The notes under the pieces are model-generated. The model was not told the DNA's origin and searched no databases. It saw only the letters and a program-made list of their open reading frames with translations. A DNA stretch of 64,000 nt from Kudoa neothunni (lineage: Eukaryota; Cnidaria): assembly GCA_964304625.1 (NCBI GenBank), contig OZ199838.1:806001-870000 (forward strand), given 5' to 3'. Position numbers and translations under genes: made by a program. Numbering within the stretch: position 1 is the stretch's first letter; every line of letters starts with the position of its first letter. This document shows, in pieces, positions 61,851 through 64,000 of the stretch.

Positions 61851-64000
61851 GCGGATTCTTGAGATTCGATGACTTAACCAACTATTTTTAATTGTTTTAT
61901 TATGATGAAATCTAATCGTAAAAAATATTTCAGTTATTACTGATAATTTAGATATAAACGATGACTCAAATTAGAATACACATTTTCCTTAAGAGATACA
62001 TGAAATGAACAATGATGAAATTAAATCGAACGTTGTGGATATCGGAAATGACAATTTTTCCGATGAACATGAAAATATCATATAGTTAGCGGATATCCTG
62101 ACGATGTTACCAAAATTTAAATCATAACGGATATTTATTAGTTTAAATATAAAAAAATAACATTAATATCTAAAACTGACCTATTTTACTTAAAAAACAT
62201 AAGCAATACCTTATCGAGCATGGTTCGAAAAATACAAATATACATTTGGATATCTCAGACCTGTTATGTTTAATCTGCGAGATACTCTTATTATATTAAA
62301 TTACATTTTTTTAATTATTATATCCTACAAATTATTACATCGTTTATTATTTTTTAATATAATAACAAATTAACAATGTCATTAAGATATAATTTTGTAG
62401 ATGGGTAATATATACATTAATGGAAACACATAACCTCTCATCAATATAAATATAGTAATGTCTTGATATTCAGCACTAAATCGGGACCTGAGCCTTTTAC
62501 TGCCCAATCCAATAATCCAATATCGAGGTTTTGCACAAATGCGACTAGAGTATCTTTTTAATTTTTTAACGTAAAAATGTTATATCAAGTTTGTATTATA
62601 TAATTAAAGATGTGAAAGGCATCTATATAACAATATTCAAACATTTCCTCATTTTTTGCGATCTTTTGATGAAGAATTTTTAAAATATCAAGAAAATAGT
62701 TGAAATCATCCAAACATTTTTTGGTCGTTAATATTCAACAGAAAATTCACAAATTTCTATAAAACAGGGTTTCTCCTTAAATTCACAAATGACAATATAT
62801 GAAAATTTTATCACTACAAATTTAGCACTCTATAATTCTATTACAGGTTTTTGGATTATTTCATTACCCCTTAACTCAACTCCTTTATATCATATGTTCG
62901 TTGAGTGCACCTTTCTACTACAAGAATGATATCACCGAGATTTAATGTTTTCTTTTTCATATCTACTTTTTATCTAATAAAAATAATAATGATTGGATTA
63001 TCTAATCATTAACAATATTATCATCAACTTTCCTCACTTCTACGCGAAGAGTTAATTATAGAACAACAGAAATTATTAAAACTTATAAGGAAACCCTTTT
63101 TTTCACTTATACCAATGATTTAAGATTATCAGCAAAAAATCTTGCCTTCTCAGTGAAAAAAAACTCTAGAATATTCGTTTTTTTGGTGTTCTGACACAAT
63201 CCGACCATATAATTCAATTTAAAGTTCGATGTATTTTTTATTTGTAATTCCTTTACTGAGAGTAACAACGATGGAAATCATTATATAAGATCTATCGGAT
63301 ATAATTATATTCAGAGAAGAATAACTAAATTTAATTTGAATAAAATTCACAATAACATAATCCATGATATTCTATGGCGCTATAAAGTAAAGTTTGGCAT
63401 TTTAATCATAATATTGAATAGTTTCAACTTTTTAGAAAAATTTCTTTCTTCTTCCACAATATCGAACATTCGAATGTGTAATTTAGTGGATTAATCGGAT
63501 TAAAATTTGAAGTAATTTTTCTATAGCAAGACCTTGAATTTTACAAAAATACATTTTTACGTATTATTACATATTTTCTGGTATAAAGCTAGAGTATACG
63601 ACTATATAAATCGAAAGGGTTACAATGATAGTTCCAGAAATTTGAAAAAAATTTCGACTACCCTACATAGAACCTCGTAAAATCGAGACTTTACTATATA
63701 ATCTAAATTCATATTTATTTATTAAACGTTTCAAATATCCTTACGTCAGAAAGAACAAGACCAGTGATAAATAAAAAATACGTAATGATGGATGAATAAC
63801 TAACGTTGGTATTTTATTATGCAATTGCAACAAACAATTTCAAAGTGATTATTACAACAATATTTTGAACAGCAAAAACATATTGATTTTTTTTTCTATC
63901 TGAATCTTGCAAACATAGGTTGTACTTTTTTTAACTTTAGAAACGAATCTTTCATTATTCCAAATAAGAGAATCATCGTTGAGAAATGGTTTCACTAATA
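61851..64000. other. AT-rich terminal region, nothing recognised
   Basis: No supported exon, RNA gene, transposon end or repeat. Short open frames are low-complexity. Confidence 0.45.

Noticed and set aside
1-64000. Retroviral, LTR, Polinton or CRISPR features
   Set aside because: No reverse transcriptase, integrase, capsid or envelope pattern, LTR pair or spaced direct-repeat array was recognised on either strand.

Overview
The window is AT-rich eukaryotic DNA, about three quarters A+T by eye. It has multi-exon genes with GT-AG introns mostly 29 to 110 nt long, and a heavy load of decayed cut-and-paste DNA transposons. Two genes can be named: the splicing factor SMNDC1/SPF30 (41606-42813, minus) and the acidic ribosomal protein P1 (46801-47226, minus). 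Both have animal-type architecture. The mix of tiny introns, piggyBac, hAT, Merlin and pogo/Tigger transposases, tRNA-like SINEs and many unrecognisable secreted or membrane proteins would suit a compact parasitic animal such as a myxozoan cnidarian. That placement is inference.

Layout. 1-147: start of a minus-strand gene cut by the window edge. 3.4-4.9 kb: a long-inverted-repeat element beside a SINE. 6.3-9.1 kb and 13.7-16.5 kb: two tandem paralogous genes (A and B, minus) for large cysteine-rich type I membrane proteins, built as roughly one module per exon with phase-1 introns; a nest of piggyBac fossils lies between them. 17.8-23.8 kb: piggyBac element and derivatives plus SINE-like pieces. 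23.9-29.5 kb: twelve phase-consistent exons giving the last 767 residues of a large unidentified minus-strand protein; one intron holds a 1.1-kb transposon whose near-identical inverted twin lies downstream of the gene. 30.5-35.9 kb: more piggyBac fossils. 36.5-38.4 kb: another unidentified minus-strand multi-exon gene, possibly the upstream part of the same transcription unit, with a TGACGTCA-rich block just upstream. 41.6-47.2 kb: SMNDC1, a hAT fossil and P1. 48.6-50.9 kb: an assembly gap abutting half of a long-inverted-repeat element, a second SINE copy and a Merlin fossil. 51.7-52.2 kb: a small four-exon gene for a secreted 130-residue protein. 53.7-61.9 kb: piggyBac, hAT-MITE and pogo remnants with one doubtful gene. 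The final 2 kb look empty.

The most interesting items are the tandem A/B membrane-protein genes, including an exon in B that corresponds to exon-intron-exon in A, and a palindrome just inside the ends of at least five different piggyBac families that keeps its symmetry while its sequence changes. No retroviral or Polinton-like element and no CRISPR array was recognised. Exon models were made by hand from splice signals and reading phase; no similarity search was possible.
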